Notes under the pieces: generated by a model
Database searches by the model: none
Told to the model about the DNA's origin: nothing
What the model saw: only the letters and a program-made list of their open reading frames with translations
Made by a program: the position numbers and the translations under genes
Shown here: positions 36,001 to 43,979 of the stretch, in pieces
How the letters are laid out: the number at the start of each line of letters is the position of its first letter
Position numbering within the stretch: the stretch's first letter is position 1
Assembly (NCBI RefSeq): GCF_002305855.1
Contig: NZ_CP022163.1
Coordinates: 7,755,765-7,819,764 of the forward strand
Direction: 5' to 3'
DNA length: 64,000 nt
Origin: Melittangium boletus DSM 14713
GTDB taxonomy: Bacteria > Myxococcota > Myxococcia > Myxococcales > Myxococcaceae

Positions 36001-37092
36001 TTCAACAACCTGCTGGGCGGCATCATGGGCTCCATGGAGATGCTCAAGCGCCGCCTGGCGGCGGGCCGCTATTCCGAGGCGGGCAAGTACATCGCCTCCA
36101 CCATGGCCTCGGCTCACCGCGCCGCGGCGCTCACCGCGCGCCTGCTCGCCTTCGGCCGCCGCCAGTCGCTCGACGTGAAACCCGCGGACCTCAACGCGCT
36201 CGTCTCCTCCATGTCGGACCTGCTGCGGCGCACCCTGGGCGAGCACGTGGACCTGAAGATCCTGCTCGCGCCGCACCTGTGGTCGGCGATGACGGACGCC
36301 AACCAGTTCGAGAACGCGTTGCTCAACCTGGCCATCAACGCCCGGGACGCCATGCCCTCGGGCGGCCTGCTCACCGTCGAGACGAACAACACCCGGCTCG
36401 ACGAGAACTACACGCGCGGCTTCGAGGGGCTCAAGCCCGGTGAGTACGTGGTGCTGTGCGTGAGCGACACCGGCCAGGGCATGCCCCCGGAGGTCATTGC
36501 CCGGGCGTTCGAGCCGTTCTTCACCACCAAGCCCATCGGCCAGGGCACGGGGTTGGGCCTGTCCATGATCTACGGCTTCGCCCGCCAGGTGGGAGGCCAT
36601 GTCCGCATCTACTCGGAGCAGGGCCGGGGCACGACCGTCAAGCTCTACACACCGCGTCATGTGGGGGCCGAGGTCGGAACGAGCGAGGCGGCCCTGGAGG
36701 GCGAGGTGCCGCGCGCGCGGCACGGCGAGCGCGTCCTGGTGGTGGAGGACGAGCCCGCCGTGCGCATGCTGGTGATGGAGATACTGGAGGATCTGGGCTA
36801 CGAGGCCGTGGAGGCGCACGATGCCCGCGCGGCGGTGCCGGTGCTCGAGGCCGAGGGGCGCATCGATCTGTTGGTGACGGACGTGGGTCTGCCCGGGGGG
36901 ATGAACGGACGCCAGCTCGCGGAGGTGGCCCGTCAGCTCCGTCCGGGACTCAAGGTGTTGTTCATCACCGGTTACGCGGAGGGGGCGTCCGTGCGCGGTG
37001 GCTTCCTCGCTCCCGGCATGGAGATGATCACCAAGCCCTTCGCCCTGGACGCGCTGGCCGCCCGCATCCGGGAGATGATCGAGCGGGATTGA
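33067..37092 (+). CDS. Hybrid sensor histidine kinase with six PAS domains, one GAF and a receiver
   Basis: A 1341-residue cytoplasmic kinase, no TM segments. Order by residue: PAS at about 36, 158 and 286, GAF about 414-570, PAS at about 580, 716 and 830, then HisKA-type phospho-His977 in GGIAHDFNNLL, HATPase (NLAINARDAMPSGG N-box, VSDTGQGM, FEPFFTTK, GQGTGLGLSM) and a C-terminal receiver with phospho-Asp1272 (LLVTDVGLPGGMNG). PAS2 and PAS6 are strikingly alike (SSDFVGIADMEGRGVFIN against SPDFVGIADAGGRVFYVN, with matching downstream EGR/PVxYNxFVxRDA segments), pointing to internal duplication. No DNA-binding domain follows, so phosphate must leave through another protein. The start has no obvious Shine-Dalgarno. 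Confidence 0.92.
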   Translation: MSSPESDELRSLRAEVERLRGLLDREEAESGGALYRRIVESAIDFAVLALDLEGRVTHWNEGARRILGWSLEDIRGEHAHVIFTEEDRAQGLPERELRMAREQGRATDERWHRRKDGSCFWASGELMPLKDDAGTLVGFVKILRDRTAQRRLEQERERFLLLAEQSSDFVGIADMEGRGVFINQAGRRLVGLADDHAEPMLIPELFFPEDRAFIRDVVLPAQHTRGYWRGEMRFMHQVTGASIPVDYNAFVLRDAAGNLTGYATISRDISEAKKAESALRRSEERLQLALSASDSIGIWDWDIPTDRLHADPHFARLFSVEPDAAARGAPLEAYLQGLHPEDRERERLEIRRSVDLGEEYDSEYRVSPVEGIRWLHARGRIFRDAQGQPVRFAGATIDITERKTTELRQRALLDLSDRFRSLTESGDISALAAELLGKTLGLSRAGFAVVDLESETLTVEQDWSNGQVASIAGGYPFSAFASTMERLRRGLATLETDAETAPWLDPSELPNYRALNMRGFMSLPLMRNERLVGFIYAHSTSPRQWSDADVGFIREVSSRTWEAIERALAERAVREREQDLRLLTNQAPEMIGYVDRDLRFQFVNDTYSAWLRIPRERILGVSVRDLVGPEIFAQREPYFRRALDGEEVHFEAALDLHGIHRDLELRYFPRRDLKGHILGVYTFVLDITERKQIERALREANETLEQHVEERTRERDRIWRNSDELMGVAGFDGYLKSINPAWSRLLGLDDATLLARPFVKLIHPGDHPSAERAMAQLARGERVTRFEDRLVRADGAERVIAWTAVPGEEVFYIIGRDVTAERESAVLQRRLFDVLDASPDFVGIADAGGRVFYVNATGRRMVGLDDLDEVRRSSVVDFFVPEERSLIEDTVIPTALREGRWEGRCHFRDFKTGKSTPVHYNVFVTRDASGEVIGLGTVTRDITQQLQQEQALQETEARLRQSQKMESVGQLTGGIAHDFNNLLGGIMGSMEMLKRRLAAGRYSEAGKYIASTMASAHRAAALTARLLAFGRRQSLDVKPADLNALVSSMSDLLRRTLGEHVDLKILLAPHLWSAMTDANQFENALLNLAINARDAMPSGGLLTVETNNTRLDENYTRGFEGLKPGEYVVLCVSDTGQGMPPEVIARAFEPFFTTKPIGQGTGLGLSMIYGFARQVGGHVRIYSEQGRGTTVKLYTPRHVGAEVGTSEAALEGEVPRARHGERVLVVEDEPAVRMLVMEILEDLGYEAVEAHDARAAVPVLEAEGRIDLLVTDVGLPGGMNGRQLAEVARQLRPGLKVLFITGYAEGASVRGGFLAPGMEMITKPFALDALAARIREMIERD

Positions 37093-37128
37093 TTGACCCG
37101 AGGTGGGTCTCGGCTAGGTTGCCACCCC

Positions 37129-38442
37129 ATGGCCGACCTGCCAGAGACCGAGTCCCCCGAGAAGCGTGTCCGAGCCCGGGAACTGGGAATTCCGCTGGGC
37201 CGCTTCAAGCCGGGCAAGCACAACGCCATCACCGACGTGGAGGGAGTGCTCGTCGGGCACAGCACCATCATCCAGGGCGAGGGGCCGCTCAAGCCGGGGC
37301 AGGGGCCCGTGCGCACGGGCGTCACCGCCATCCTGCCCAACCGGCGCGACATCTTCATGGAGCGCATGACGGGCGGAGGCTTCGTGCTCAACGGGGCCGG
37401 CGAGGTGTCCGGCATGACGCAGCTCATGGAGTGGGGGCTGGTGGAGACGCCCATCCTCCTGACGAACACCATGGCCGTGGGCGCGGTGAGCGACGCGGTG
37501 GCCCGCTACATGGTGGAACAGAATCCGGGCATCGGTGACGAGCACGACGTCATCATCCCCATCGTCGGCGAGTGCGACGACAGCTTCCTCAACGACATCT
37601 CCGGCCGGCACGTCAAGCGCGAGCACGTCTACGAGGCCATCCGCGCGGCCTCGGAAGGCCCGGTGGCCGAGGGCAACGTGGGCGGTGGCACGGGCATGCT
37701 CACGTGCGACTTCAAGGGGGGCATCGGCACCTCCTCGCGCAAGCTGCCCGAGGCGCTGGGGGGCTACACCCTGGGCGTGCTGGTGATGAGCAACTTCGGC
37801 AAGATGCACAACCTGCGCGTGGGCGGCTTGCCCGTGGGCGAGGTGCTGGCGGAGAAGTTCAAGCACGTGCCCCGGCGCGTGCAGAGCTACGGCTCCATCA
37901 TCGCGGTGGTGGCCACGGACGCGCCCCTGCTCAGCCATCAGATCAACCGCCTGTGCAAGCGCGTGGCCCTGGGCATCGGCCGGGTGGGCAGCTACGCGGC
38001 GCATGGCTCGGGGGAGATCGTCGTGGGCTTCTCCACCGCCAACATCATCCCCCGGCGCACCCAGAAGATGGTCTACAAGCTGAAAATCCTCCTGGATCAG
38101 CGCCTGGACCCCCTCTACGAGGCGGTGATGGAGGCCACCGAGGAGGCCATCCTCAACGCCATGTGCATGGCCACGTCCATGACGGGGGTCAACGGCAACT
38201 TCGTCCCGGCGCTGCCCCTGGACGAGGTGCGACGCTTCGTGAACGCGAGCCGCCCCCTGTTCGCCCCCGCCCGCAAGCGTGCCCACCCGGCGAGCGCTCC
38301 GGCGGCGCCGGCCCGGCCTCCGGAGGGGGAGGGGACCCCCACACCCAAGGTCCGCCTGTCCGAGAGCAGCTTTCCCCAACCCACCCGGCCCGCGCCGGAT
38401 GACAGCGGGGACTCCTCTTCTGGGGGAACTTCTGGTACGTAG
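37129..38442 (+). CDS. P1-family peptidase (DmpA/BapA-type N-terminal-nucleophile aminopeptidase)
   Basis: A 437-residue protein. Family landmarks: NAITDVEGVLVGHSTI, VRTGVTAILPN, GGGFVLNGAGEVSGMTQLMEWGLVETPI, GNVGGGTGMLTCDFKGGIGTSSR, and GRVGSYAAHGSGEIVVGFSTAN. Relatives self-cleave within the GGIG-(S/T)-S-R segment to expose an N-terminal nucleophile and act as D-/beta-aminopeptidases. The last 60 residues are Pro/Ala/Ser-rich and beyond the fold. ATG 37129 begins at the family N-terminus; the frame is open 12 codons upstream. It follows the hybrid kinase by 36 bases on the same strand. Confidence 0.87.
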   Translation: MADLPETESPEKRVRARELGIPLGRFKPGKHNAITDVEGVLVGHSTIIQGEGPLKPGQGPVRTGVTAILPNRRDIFMERMTGGGFVLNGAGEVSGMTQLMEWGLVETPILLTNTMAVGAVSDAVARYMVEQNPGIGDEHDVIIPIVGECDDSFLNDISGRHVKREHVYEAIRAASEGPVAEGNVGGGTGMLTCDFKGGIGTSSRKLPEALGGYTLGVLVMSNFGKMHNLRVGGLPVGEVLAEKFKHVPRRVQSYGSIIAVVATDAPLLSHQINRLCKRVALGIGRVGSYAAHGSGEIVVGFSTANIIPRRTQKMVYKLKILLDQRLDPLYEAVMEATEEAILNAMCMATSMTGVNGNFVPALPLDEVRRFVNASRPLFAPARKRAHPASAPAAPARPPEGEGTPTPKVRLSESSFPQPTRPAPDDSGDSSSGGTSGT

Positions 38443-38484
38443 GCGCCCCTCGTCTGTCCTACCTTCACCCAGGAGACACCTGAC

Positions 38485-38598
38485 ATGGCCCGTAGCAAGA
38501 GCAAGCACCGCCGCGTGCAGAACATCATCCGCCAGAAGTGGAAGCGCCAGCTGAAGCGCAAGGCCGCCGCCGCCAAGGAAGCCGCCGCGAAGAAGTAG
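38485..38598 (+). CDS. Very basic 37-residue protein
   Basis: ATG 38485 with AGGAGA nine bases upstream opens a 37-codon frame: it begins MARSKSKHRRVQNIIRQKWK, continues with another basic stretch, and ends in an Ala/Lys-rich tail. About 40 percent of residues are Lys or Arg. The composition resembles small ribosome- or nucleic-acid-binding proteins; I recognise no named family. The good ribosome site, its place after the P1 peptidase gene (42 bases), and a hairpin right after it support a real gene. It is too short for usual gene calling. Confidence 0.6.
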   Translation: MARSKSKHRRVQNIIRQKWKRQLKRKAAAAKEAAAKK

Positions 38599-38637
38599 TC
38601 CCGTCGTGGATGTTCGGACCCGCTCCGCGCGGCGTCT

Positions 38638-38657
38638 CCCGCCAGGCTACTGGCGGG
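38638..38657. terminator. 8-bp hairpin between convergent genes
   Basis: CCCGCCAG, loop GCTA, CTGGCGGG form a perfect stem 39 bases after the small basic gene. The loop contains the TAG stop (read on the minus strand) of the convergent lipoprotein gene. It looks like a compact shared 3' end. Confidence 0.5.
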
Positions 38658-39132
38658 TGGCCGTGAAGGGGCGGGCCACCGCGCAGCGCCGGACCGTCCC
38701 CGACGAGGTGCTCGCGAAGTTGCCCAGCCATTCCCCCTCCAAGAGGGGCACGCCGCCATCCCCCACCGCGGGCACGTAGCGTCCGGAGAGGCTCACCGAC
38801 TCGGGCCCCGCCGTGCCGCCGTCCACGGGGGCCAGCCGGTTGCCCAGGAGGTTGAACTCCCCCGTTTCGTAGACGGTGCCGCTGAGCGGCAGTCCGTCCA
38901 GGTCGCCGGACAGCGTGCCGCCCTGTTGCCGCACCTCGAGCGGCCCCCGGGGCAGTGTCACCGTCACTCCCTGGCAGGACGAGGGCGTCGTGCCCGTGCC
39001 GAGCGCGAGGGCGTAGGTGCCCTCGATGGGGGGGCACTGGGAGCAGCCCGGGGCGCCCCCTCCGCAGGCGGCGAGGGCGAGCGGGACGAGGACGGTGGTG
39101 CAGCAACGAAGCGCGAATCGTCCGGTATTCAT
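38647..39132 (-). CDS. Small lipoprotein of unknown function
   Basis: A 161-residue exported protein: leader MNTGRFALRCCTTVLVPLALAAC with lipobox LAAC, then a Cys/Gly-rich start (GAPGCSQCPP) and a beta-rich body with repeated short strands (VTLPRGPLEVRQQGGTLSGDLDGLPLSGTVYET is in pieces typical of lipocalin-like or META-like folds). I recognise no family. ATG 39132 has GAGGGA upstream. It is divergent from the AI-2E-type transporter gene, 103 bases apart. Confidence 0.75.
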   Translation of the reverse strand: MNTGRFALRCCTTVLVPLALAACGGGAPGCSQCPPIEGTYALALGTGTTPSSCQGVTVTLPRGPLEVRQQGGTLSGDLDGLPLSGTVYETGEFNLLGNRLAPVDGGTAGPESVSLSGRYVPAVGDGGVPLLEGEWLGNFASTSSGTVRRCAVARPFTATRQ

Positions 39133-39235
39133 GGGTGGGGTCCCTCGGAAGGGGGGGTTGGACTTCCCGCGAGGAAGCGACGTTCCTACGTTCTGTCGTG
39201 TCCCGGGCGGGGTCGATGTGGGCGGGGGTGGGGTT

Positions 39236-40381
39236 GTGACGGGGTTCGACAAGAAACGTTGTTCCAATCTTATCTTCGCCGGGCTGTTCGTCCTGGCCCT
39301 GGTTCTCTTTTCACGCATCCTGCTGCCCTTCCTGATGCCGGTGTTGCTGGGCGGCTTCCTGGTGGTGCTCTTCCAGCCGCTGCAGCGGCGGCTGCTGGGG
39401 GCCCGCATCAGGTTGTCCCCGTCGGTGTGCGCCGGCGTGTCCACGCTGGCCGTCTTCCTGCTCATCCTGGTGCCGCTCGTGGTGGTGGGGTGGATGGTGG
39501 TGCGTGAGGTGCTCGGCCTGATGGAGCACGCCCAGATCGTGTTGGATCAAGTGGACCTGCGCGAGCGGATGACGGCGGGACTGCCGCGCGGACTGAGGCG
39601 CTACGCGGAGGCCCTGCATGGCACGCGCACGGAGCAGGCGCTGGAGGGGGCGATGTCCAATGGCGTCCTGGTGCTCTCCAACCTGTTGGGAGCGGGCACG
39701 GAGCTCATCGTCGATCTGTTCCTGATGCTGGTCGCCATGTACTACTTCTTCCTGGATGGGCGCCGCCTGTGGACCGAGGGCACGCAGCTCATCCCCATGG
39801 ACCAGCGCTACATCCAGGCGTTCGCCAAGGAGTTCACCGACGTCGCGCACGCCATCATCTATGGCAACACCATCACCTCGCTCATCCAGGGCGCGCTGGG
39901 CATGGTGGGGCTGATGCTGGCGCGGGTGCCGCACGCGGGCGTGTGGGGCGCGGCCATGGCGGTGGTGGCGATGGTGCCGGTGGGTGGTACGGCGCTCGTG
40001 TGGGGGCCCATTGGTGGGGTGCTGCTCATGATGGGCAAGGTGAACGAGGGCATCTTCCTGCTCGCCTGGGGCGCCTTCGTGGTGGGCAGCATCGACAACG
40101 TCATCCGGCCGAGGCTGTGTGGCTCGCGCATGGCGCTGCACCCGCTGCTCGTCTTCCTGTCCATGTTCGGCGGCCTGGCGGTGTTCGGGATGATGGGCCT
40201 GCTCGTGGGGCCGCTCATCGCCTCGCTCTTCATGGCCATGGTGCGCATCTACCGCCGGGATTTCCTGGGCCTGCGCTCCGCTCTGCCCCCGTCCAGCCCG
40301 GGGCTCCCGGTGCCCGGGGACAGCGCGCCCGCCGCCATTCCCCCGGGAGTGCCCTCCGCGCCCGTGCCCGCTGAAGCCTGA
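39236..40381 (+). CDS. AI-2E family transporter (UPF0118/PerM-like)
   Basis: A 381-residue inner-membrane protein with about eight TM helices in the family arrangement: two N-terminal pairs, a soluble segment (about 90-140), then the C-terminal membrane block with YGNTITSLIQGALGMVGLMLARVP, ALVWGPIGGVLL, and the signature GSIDNVIRPRL. Some members export autoinducer-2 and others move ions; substrate cannot be assigned. GTG 39236 is the first start compatible with the TM topology and has a G-rich upstream site. A Pro-rich tail of about 30 residues follows the last helix. Confidence 0.85.
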   Translation: MTGFDKKRCSNLIFAGLFVLALVLFSRILLPFLMPVLLGGFLVVLFQPLQRRLLGARIRLSPSVCAGVSTLAVFLLILVPLVVVGWMVVREVLGLMEHAQIVLDQVDLRERMTAGLPRGLRRYAEALHGTRTEQALEGAMSNGVLVLSNLLGAGTELIVDLFLMLVAMYYFFLDGRRLWTEGTQLIPMDQRYIQAFAKEFTDVAHAIIYGNTITSLIQGALGMVGLMLARVPHAGVWGAAMAVVAMVPVGGTALVWGPIGGVLLMMGKVNEGIFLLAWGAFVVGSIDNVIRPRLCGSRMALHPLLVFLSMFGGLAVFGMMGLLVGPLIASLFMAMVRIYRRDFLGLRSALPPSSPGLPVPGDSAPAAIPPGVPSAPVPAEA

Positions 40382-40436
40382 ACGTCCGGGAAGCCTGGAC
40401 AAGCGCCCGCGCCGTGGGTGAGGCTTCCGGGCATCC

Positions 40437-42014
40437 ATGAAGGCCCCTGGACGCACGATGTGTCGCCGCGGCGCGGCGTTGGCTCTTTCACTGGCCGTGT
40501 TGCTCACCGCGCAGGCCGCCGTGGCCGCGCGGCTGGCCGTTTCCGCGCTCGAGGGAGACCCCAAGGGCAAGCTGCGCGCCCAGGTGACGGCGGCCGTCCG
40601 CAAGGCGCGCAAGGCGCAGGTGCTGCCACCCACCGCCTGGGCCCAGGCGGCCGGAAAGCAGGGACTGAACGGCCCCACCTCCGTGACGCCCAACGCGGTG
40701 AAGCTCCTGGCGCCCAGGCTGCGCGTGGACGCCGTCCTCACCGGCTCGGTGGAGGGGCGGTTCAACGCCCGGCTTCTGGACAGGGACGGCCGGGAGGTGT
40801 GGTCCGCGAGCTACCCCCTCAAGCGCGGGTTGCTCGCACCACGGGATGTCGCCGCGCTCGTCAAGGCCGTGTCCTCCGCCCGGCTGGAGCCCGTCGAGGC
40901 GCCTCCGTCCGAGGTGAAGACTCCTCCCGAGGTGAAGACTCCGCCCGAGGTGAAGTCGCCTTCCAAGGAGCCGCCCGCGTCCGAGCCCCAGGCCAGCGAA
41001 GCTCCTCCCTCCAAACCGGTGTTGACCCCCGAGCCCGCTCCCGCACCGGCTCCCTCCAAGGCCGAGGCCTCCGCGCCCGTCGCCTGGGCGATGCTGGAGG
41101 AGGAGTCGCATACGTACGGTGTGGACCCGTTGGGCAGCGGCGGGGGCTTTCCCGAGAGCGCGCCGACCGTGGATCCAAGCCGTCTGCCCCGGCGGGTGAA
41201 GGTGCTGCTGGGCGCGACGGCGACGTGGCGCAAGTACTGCGCGCGGCCGGATGCGCCGTCGTGCGCCGAGTTCGACTCGCGGCCCGAGGAGCAGCGGCAG
41301 GGAGACATCTCGGACTTCACCTCGAACGCGCCCTACCTGGGGTTCGCCGCCGAGGCGGAGGTGTTCCCCCTGGCGCACCGGAGCTCGCTCATCCGAGGTC
41401 TGGGCCTGACGCTGGCGTGGCAGCGCGGCTTCACGCCGACGACGGTGCAGGTGTCCTCTCCGTCGGGGTCCACGCCCAAGCGCGAGGTGGCCGCGGCGGA
41501 CAACGCCTATGGCGCCATGCTCGCCTACCGCTACTTCTTCGATCTCGGCAGCGAGCAGACACCGCTCTGGGGCCATGCCGGGGTGCGCCTGGGCGTGCTC
41601 GGCCATGGCTTCAGCGTGGATGAGTCGCTGGAGGTGCCCCTTCCGGTGGTGCACCGTCTGTACCCGGCGGTGGGACTGGAGGCCTCGGTGCCGCTCATGC
41701 GTCTGGTGCGTCTGGAGGGCGCGGGCCAGTTCTTCTTCCGGCCTCATCCGGGCGGCGCGTTCGCGGGACTGGGCAATGGCTCGTACCTGGCCGAGGTGCG
41801 TGACTACGGCACGGAGGTGTCGAGCTTCGGCTGGGAAGCGCAACTGGGCGTGGCGGGCGACATCTGGGGCCCCTTCGGCTACAGCGCGCGCCTGCGGCTG
41901 GAGCACTACTCGGACACCTTCACCGGGCAGGGTGCCCGGCGCGGGTGGACGGAGGGCGGCGTGGCCGAGGAGTCCTATTCGAGCCTGCTCGCGGGCATCA
42001 CCGCCGTCTGGTGA
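40437..42014 (+). CDS. Exported envelope protein with C-terminal beta-barrel-like domain
   Basis: A 525-residue protein with a signal peptide (ending AQAAVAA). Residues about 30-150 resemble TolB/CsgG-type N-domains (RLAVSALEGDPKGKLRAQV, LRVDAVLTGSVEG). Next comes a Pro/Lys/Glu-rich spacer with three tandem copies of a PPEVK-type unit (EVKTPPEVKTPPEVK, near 160-176). The C-terminal about 270 residues have alternating hydrophobic/polar strands ending in LLAGITAVW, a typical outer-membrane closing strand. Probably a periplasm-to-outer-membrane protein; function unknown. Start ATG 40437; a second ATG lies seven codons in. Confidence 0.7.
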   Translation: MKAPGRTMCRRGAALALSLAVLLTAQAAVAARLAVSALEGDPKGKLRAQVTAAVRKARKAQVLPPTAWAQAAGKQGLNGPTSVTPNAVKLLAPRLRVDAVLTGSVEGRFNARLLDRDGREVWSASYPLKRGLLAPRDVAALVKAVSSARLEPVEAPPSEVKTPPEVKTPPEVKSPSKEPPASEPQASEAPPSKPVLTPEPAPAPAPSKAEASAPVAWAMLEEESHTYGVDPLGSGGGFPESAPTVDPSRLPRRVKVLLGATATWRKYCARPDAPSCAEFDSRPEEQRQGDISDFTSNAPYLGFAAEAEVFPLAHRSSLIRGLGLTLAWQRGFTPTTVQVSSPSGSTPKREVAAADNAYGAMLAYRYFFDLGSEQTPLWGHAGVRLGVLGHGFSVDESLEVPLPVVHRLYPAVGLEASVPLMRLVRLEGAGQFFFRPHPGGAFAGLGNGSYLAEVRDYGTEVSSFGWEAQLGVAGDIWGPFGYSARLRLEHYSDTFTGQGARRGWTEGGVAEESYSSLLAGITAVW

Positions 42015-42054
42015 GCCGGGGTGGGCGCGCACCAGTTGGCCCAGCCCACGCTGG

Positions 42055-42645
42055 CTACCGGGGCGGAACGGGGAGTCCGAAGAGGCGCCCGACCTCGCGG
42101 AAGAGCTTGTCGAAGGAGTCCGAGCGCCGCGCCGCGGTCAGGTCGAACAACCCCGTCAGCGCGGGCTGATCGACGGTCTCGCTGTAGCCGTCCGCCTTGC
42201 GCTGGCCCAGCCACTTCTTGGCATCGCGAATACCCTCGGGATGGAGGGGAGGGGCGAGGTCCAGGGGGAGCCCACGCCGCCCACGGAGCGACTCCGCGGC
42301 GGTGAGGAACCAGGCTTCGTACTCGCGCGTGGCGATGACCACCGAGATGTCGCGATCTGGCCGGTAACCTCTTGCCTGGGCGAGCAGCGAGGGTCCCAGC
42401 TGGCAGGGGAGGTCATCATCGGCGTCGAGCAGGAGAAGGATGCGTCCCTCGGGACCTACCTTGCGCGCCATGAGCTCGACCGCGGGACGCAGTCCCTCTT
42501 CCTTGACGAGCAGTCCCCGTGAAACGCGGTGGGCGTTCAAGATGGAGCAGTGATGCTGGGGGTCCAGCTCTCGAAGAATCCTCCGCAAGAGAATGGGCAG
42601 CGAACGCACCTCGCCATGACCCTCGACGATGAGACCGACCTTCAT
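42055..42645 (-). CDS. DUF4276 family protein, TOPRIM-like putative nuclease
   Basis: A 196-residue protein beginning MKVGLIVEGHGEVRSLPILL, with Glu8 and Glu12 in the VEGxGE motif, then ILLLLDADDDLP (DxD-type acidic cluster) and ATREYEAWFL. These are the metal-binding positions of a TOPRIM-like fold, as in OLD nucleases. The start overlaps the stop of the ATPase gene by four bases (ATGA), so the two are translated together. DUF4276 is widely found beside AAA ATPases of the OLD/AbiEii class, and such pairs often act in phage defence. Enzymatic activity is inferred. Confidence 0.83.
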   Translation of the reverse strand: MKVGLIVEGHGEVRSLPILLRRILRELDPQHHCSILNAHRVSRGLLVKEEGLRPAVELMARKVGPEGRILLLLDADDDLPCQLGPSLLAQARGYRPDRDISVVIATREYEAWFLTAAESLRGRRGLPLDLAPPLHPEGIRDAKKWLGQRKADGYSETVDQPALTGLFDLTAARRSDSFDKLFREVGRLFGLPVPPR

Positions 42646-43871
42646 GGAGTCTCCAGCTCGAAGAGCCGAAGCTGCTTGGGAGCGGGAACCTCCTCGGGCT
42701 CCGGGGTCAGCTGGTTCGCTCTCAACAACTCGCCGGCCGTATAGAGCCGGTCCTTGAGTGTTTCGCGGGTGGCCTCGTCGAGCCGAGCGATGAGTGTCTT
42801 GCCCTGTTCCGCCGCGACCGCGATGAGCTCCTGATCGGAGACCTTGGAATCATCGAGAAGTTCGGGACTGTGACTGGTCACGAGGATCTGTGCGTGCCGT
42901 GCACCCTCGCGCAGGGCGTCTCGCAGAATGCCCGCCGCGGCGGGGTGCAGGGCGACCTCTGGCTCTTCGATCCCCACGACGCGCACGTCTTTCTCGGCCC
43001 GGGCCTGGAGCAGGGCGACGAGGATCCCCAGCGCACGCAGGGTCCCATCCGACATGTTGATGGCTGGAAATCGTGCTTCGGATCCGGCGACGTGCTGTCG
43101 GAACTCCAGTGTTTCCATGTGTCCGACGCGCTTGGAGTCCACCCCCTCCAGGCCGGGCACGATGAGACTGAGGTACTCCTCGATGCGCCGCTTGGTGCTG
43201 CCGTCGTCGGATTTCTCCAGGCGTTCGAGCACACTGGACAGGTTGAACCCGTCACGCGCGAGCAGTTCTCCCTTGTCGGGAGCCTGGAGGGCGCGAATCT
43301 TGTCCGGGTTCAGGTTGTAGAACCCCATGTTCGAGAGCACGTCGAAGACGGGACGGAACTCCGCCAGACCCGCGGCATTCACGAGGTAGAGACGGTCGGC
43401 AGAGCCAGGCGGCGCGACGGGAGCGGGTTTGATGGCGACCGTGCCTTCCCGCACGAGGTACTTCGCCGCACCGACGACACACTCCTCCCTCAGGACGACA
43501 TGGTCTCCATGAGGACGCGCTCCCACTTCGAAGGCGAAGTGCCCGGCCGCGCCCTCGGGAAGCTGAAACTCGAGGTGAATCGCGAAGTTCTTGGGATGGC
43601 CGCTCGATCTCTGGCGCACCTCGTTGACGCCTCCTCGATCACGGAGGGCGTGGTCGAGCGAGGTCCGCAGGGCGTCCGTGACGAGTCTCAGGGCATCCAG
43701 GAAGTTGCTCTTGCCCGACCCATTGGGCCCCACGAGAAACGTGAGGGGTCCGAGCCCTACGTCACAGGCCGTGATGCTGCGGTAGTGCCGCAGCTTCACC
43801 CGAGTCAGGAACGGAACTCGGCTCCCGGGCATGCTCAAGGGGGGCTGCCAGGGAGTCTCAGGGGAGGACAT
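42642..43871 (-). CDS. AAA (AAA_21/OLD-like) ATPase paired with DUF4276
   Basis: A 409-residue SMC/ABC-type ATPase: Walker A GPNGSGKSNFL near residue 48, signature-like NMSDGTLRALGIL, Walker B VVGIEEPEVALHP and H-loop VTSHSPELLDD. The sequence opens LTRVKLRHYRSITACDVGLGPLTFLVG, typical of RecF/OLD-like proteins. No nuclease domain is fused; the TOPRIM-like function is in the next gene, as in split OLD or PARIS-type systems. Nothing else of a defence island is near, so it is a stand-alone pair. The start is ATG 43871. Confidence 0.87.
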   Translation of the reverse strand: MSSPETPWQPPLSMPGSRVPFLTRVKLRHYRSITACDVGLGPLTFLVGPNGSGKSNFLDALRLVTDALRTSLDHALRDRGGVNEVRQRSSGHPKNFAIHLEFQLPEGAAGHFAFEVGARPHGDHVVLREECVVGAAKYLVREGTVAIKPAPVAPPGSADRLYLVNAAGLAEFRPVFDVLSNMGFYNLNPDKIRALQAPDKGELLARDGFNLSSVLERLEKSDDGSTKRRIEEYLSLIVPGLEGVDSKRVGHMETLEFRQHVAGSEARFPAINMSDGTLRALGILVALLQARAEKDVRVVGIEEPEVALHPAAAGILRDALREGARHAQILVTSHSPELLDDSKVSDQELIAVAAEQGKTLIARLDEATRETLKDRLYTAGELLRANQLTPEPEEVPAPKQLRLFELETP

Positions 43872-43979
43872 CGGGGCTCTCCAGGGAGTGTTGCGCTACT
43901 CCCGTACCGCATGCCGTGCGCCGCATCCAGATCGTGAGCGAGGCGCCGTTGGGTGCGCCCTCGGGTCTGGCCCCGCGTC

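Noticed and set aside
33274..36819. 1181-codon minus-strand frame
   Set aside because: It is antisense to the hybrid kinase, whose domains are unmistakable; no homology is recognisable in the reverse reading.
38115..38759. Minus-strand frame spanning the end of the P1 peptidase and the small basic gene
   Set aside because: It opposes the supported genes, has shadow-type composition and no family resemblance.
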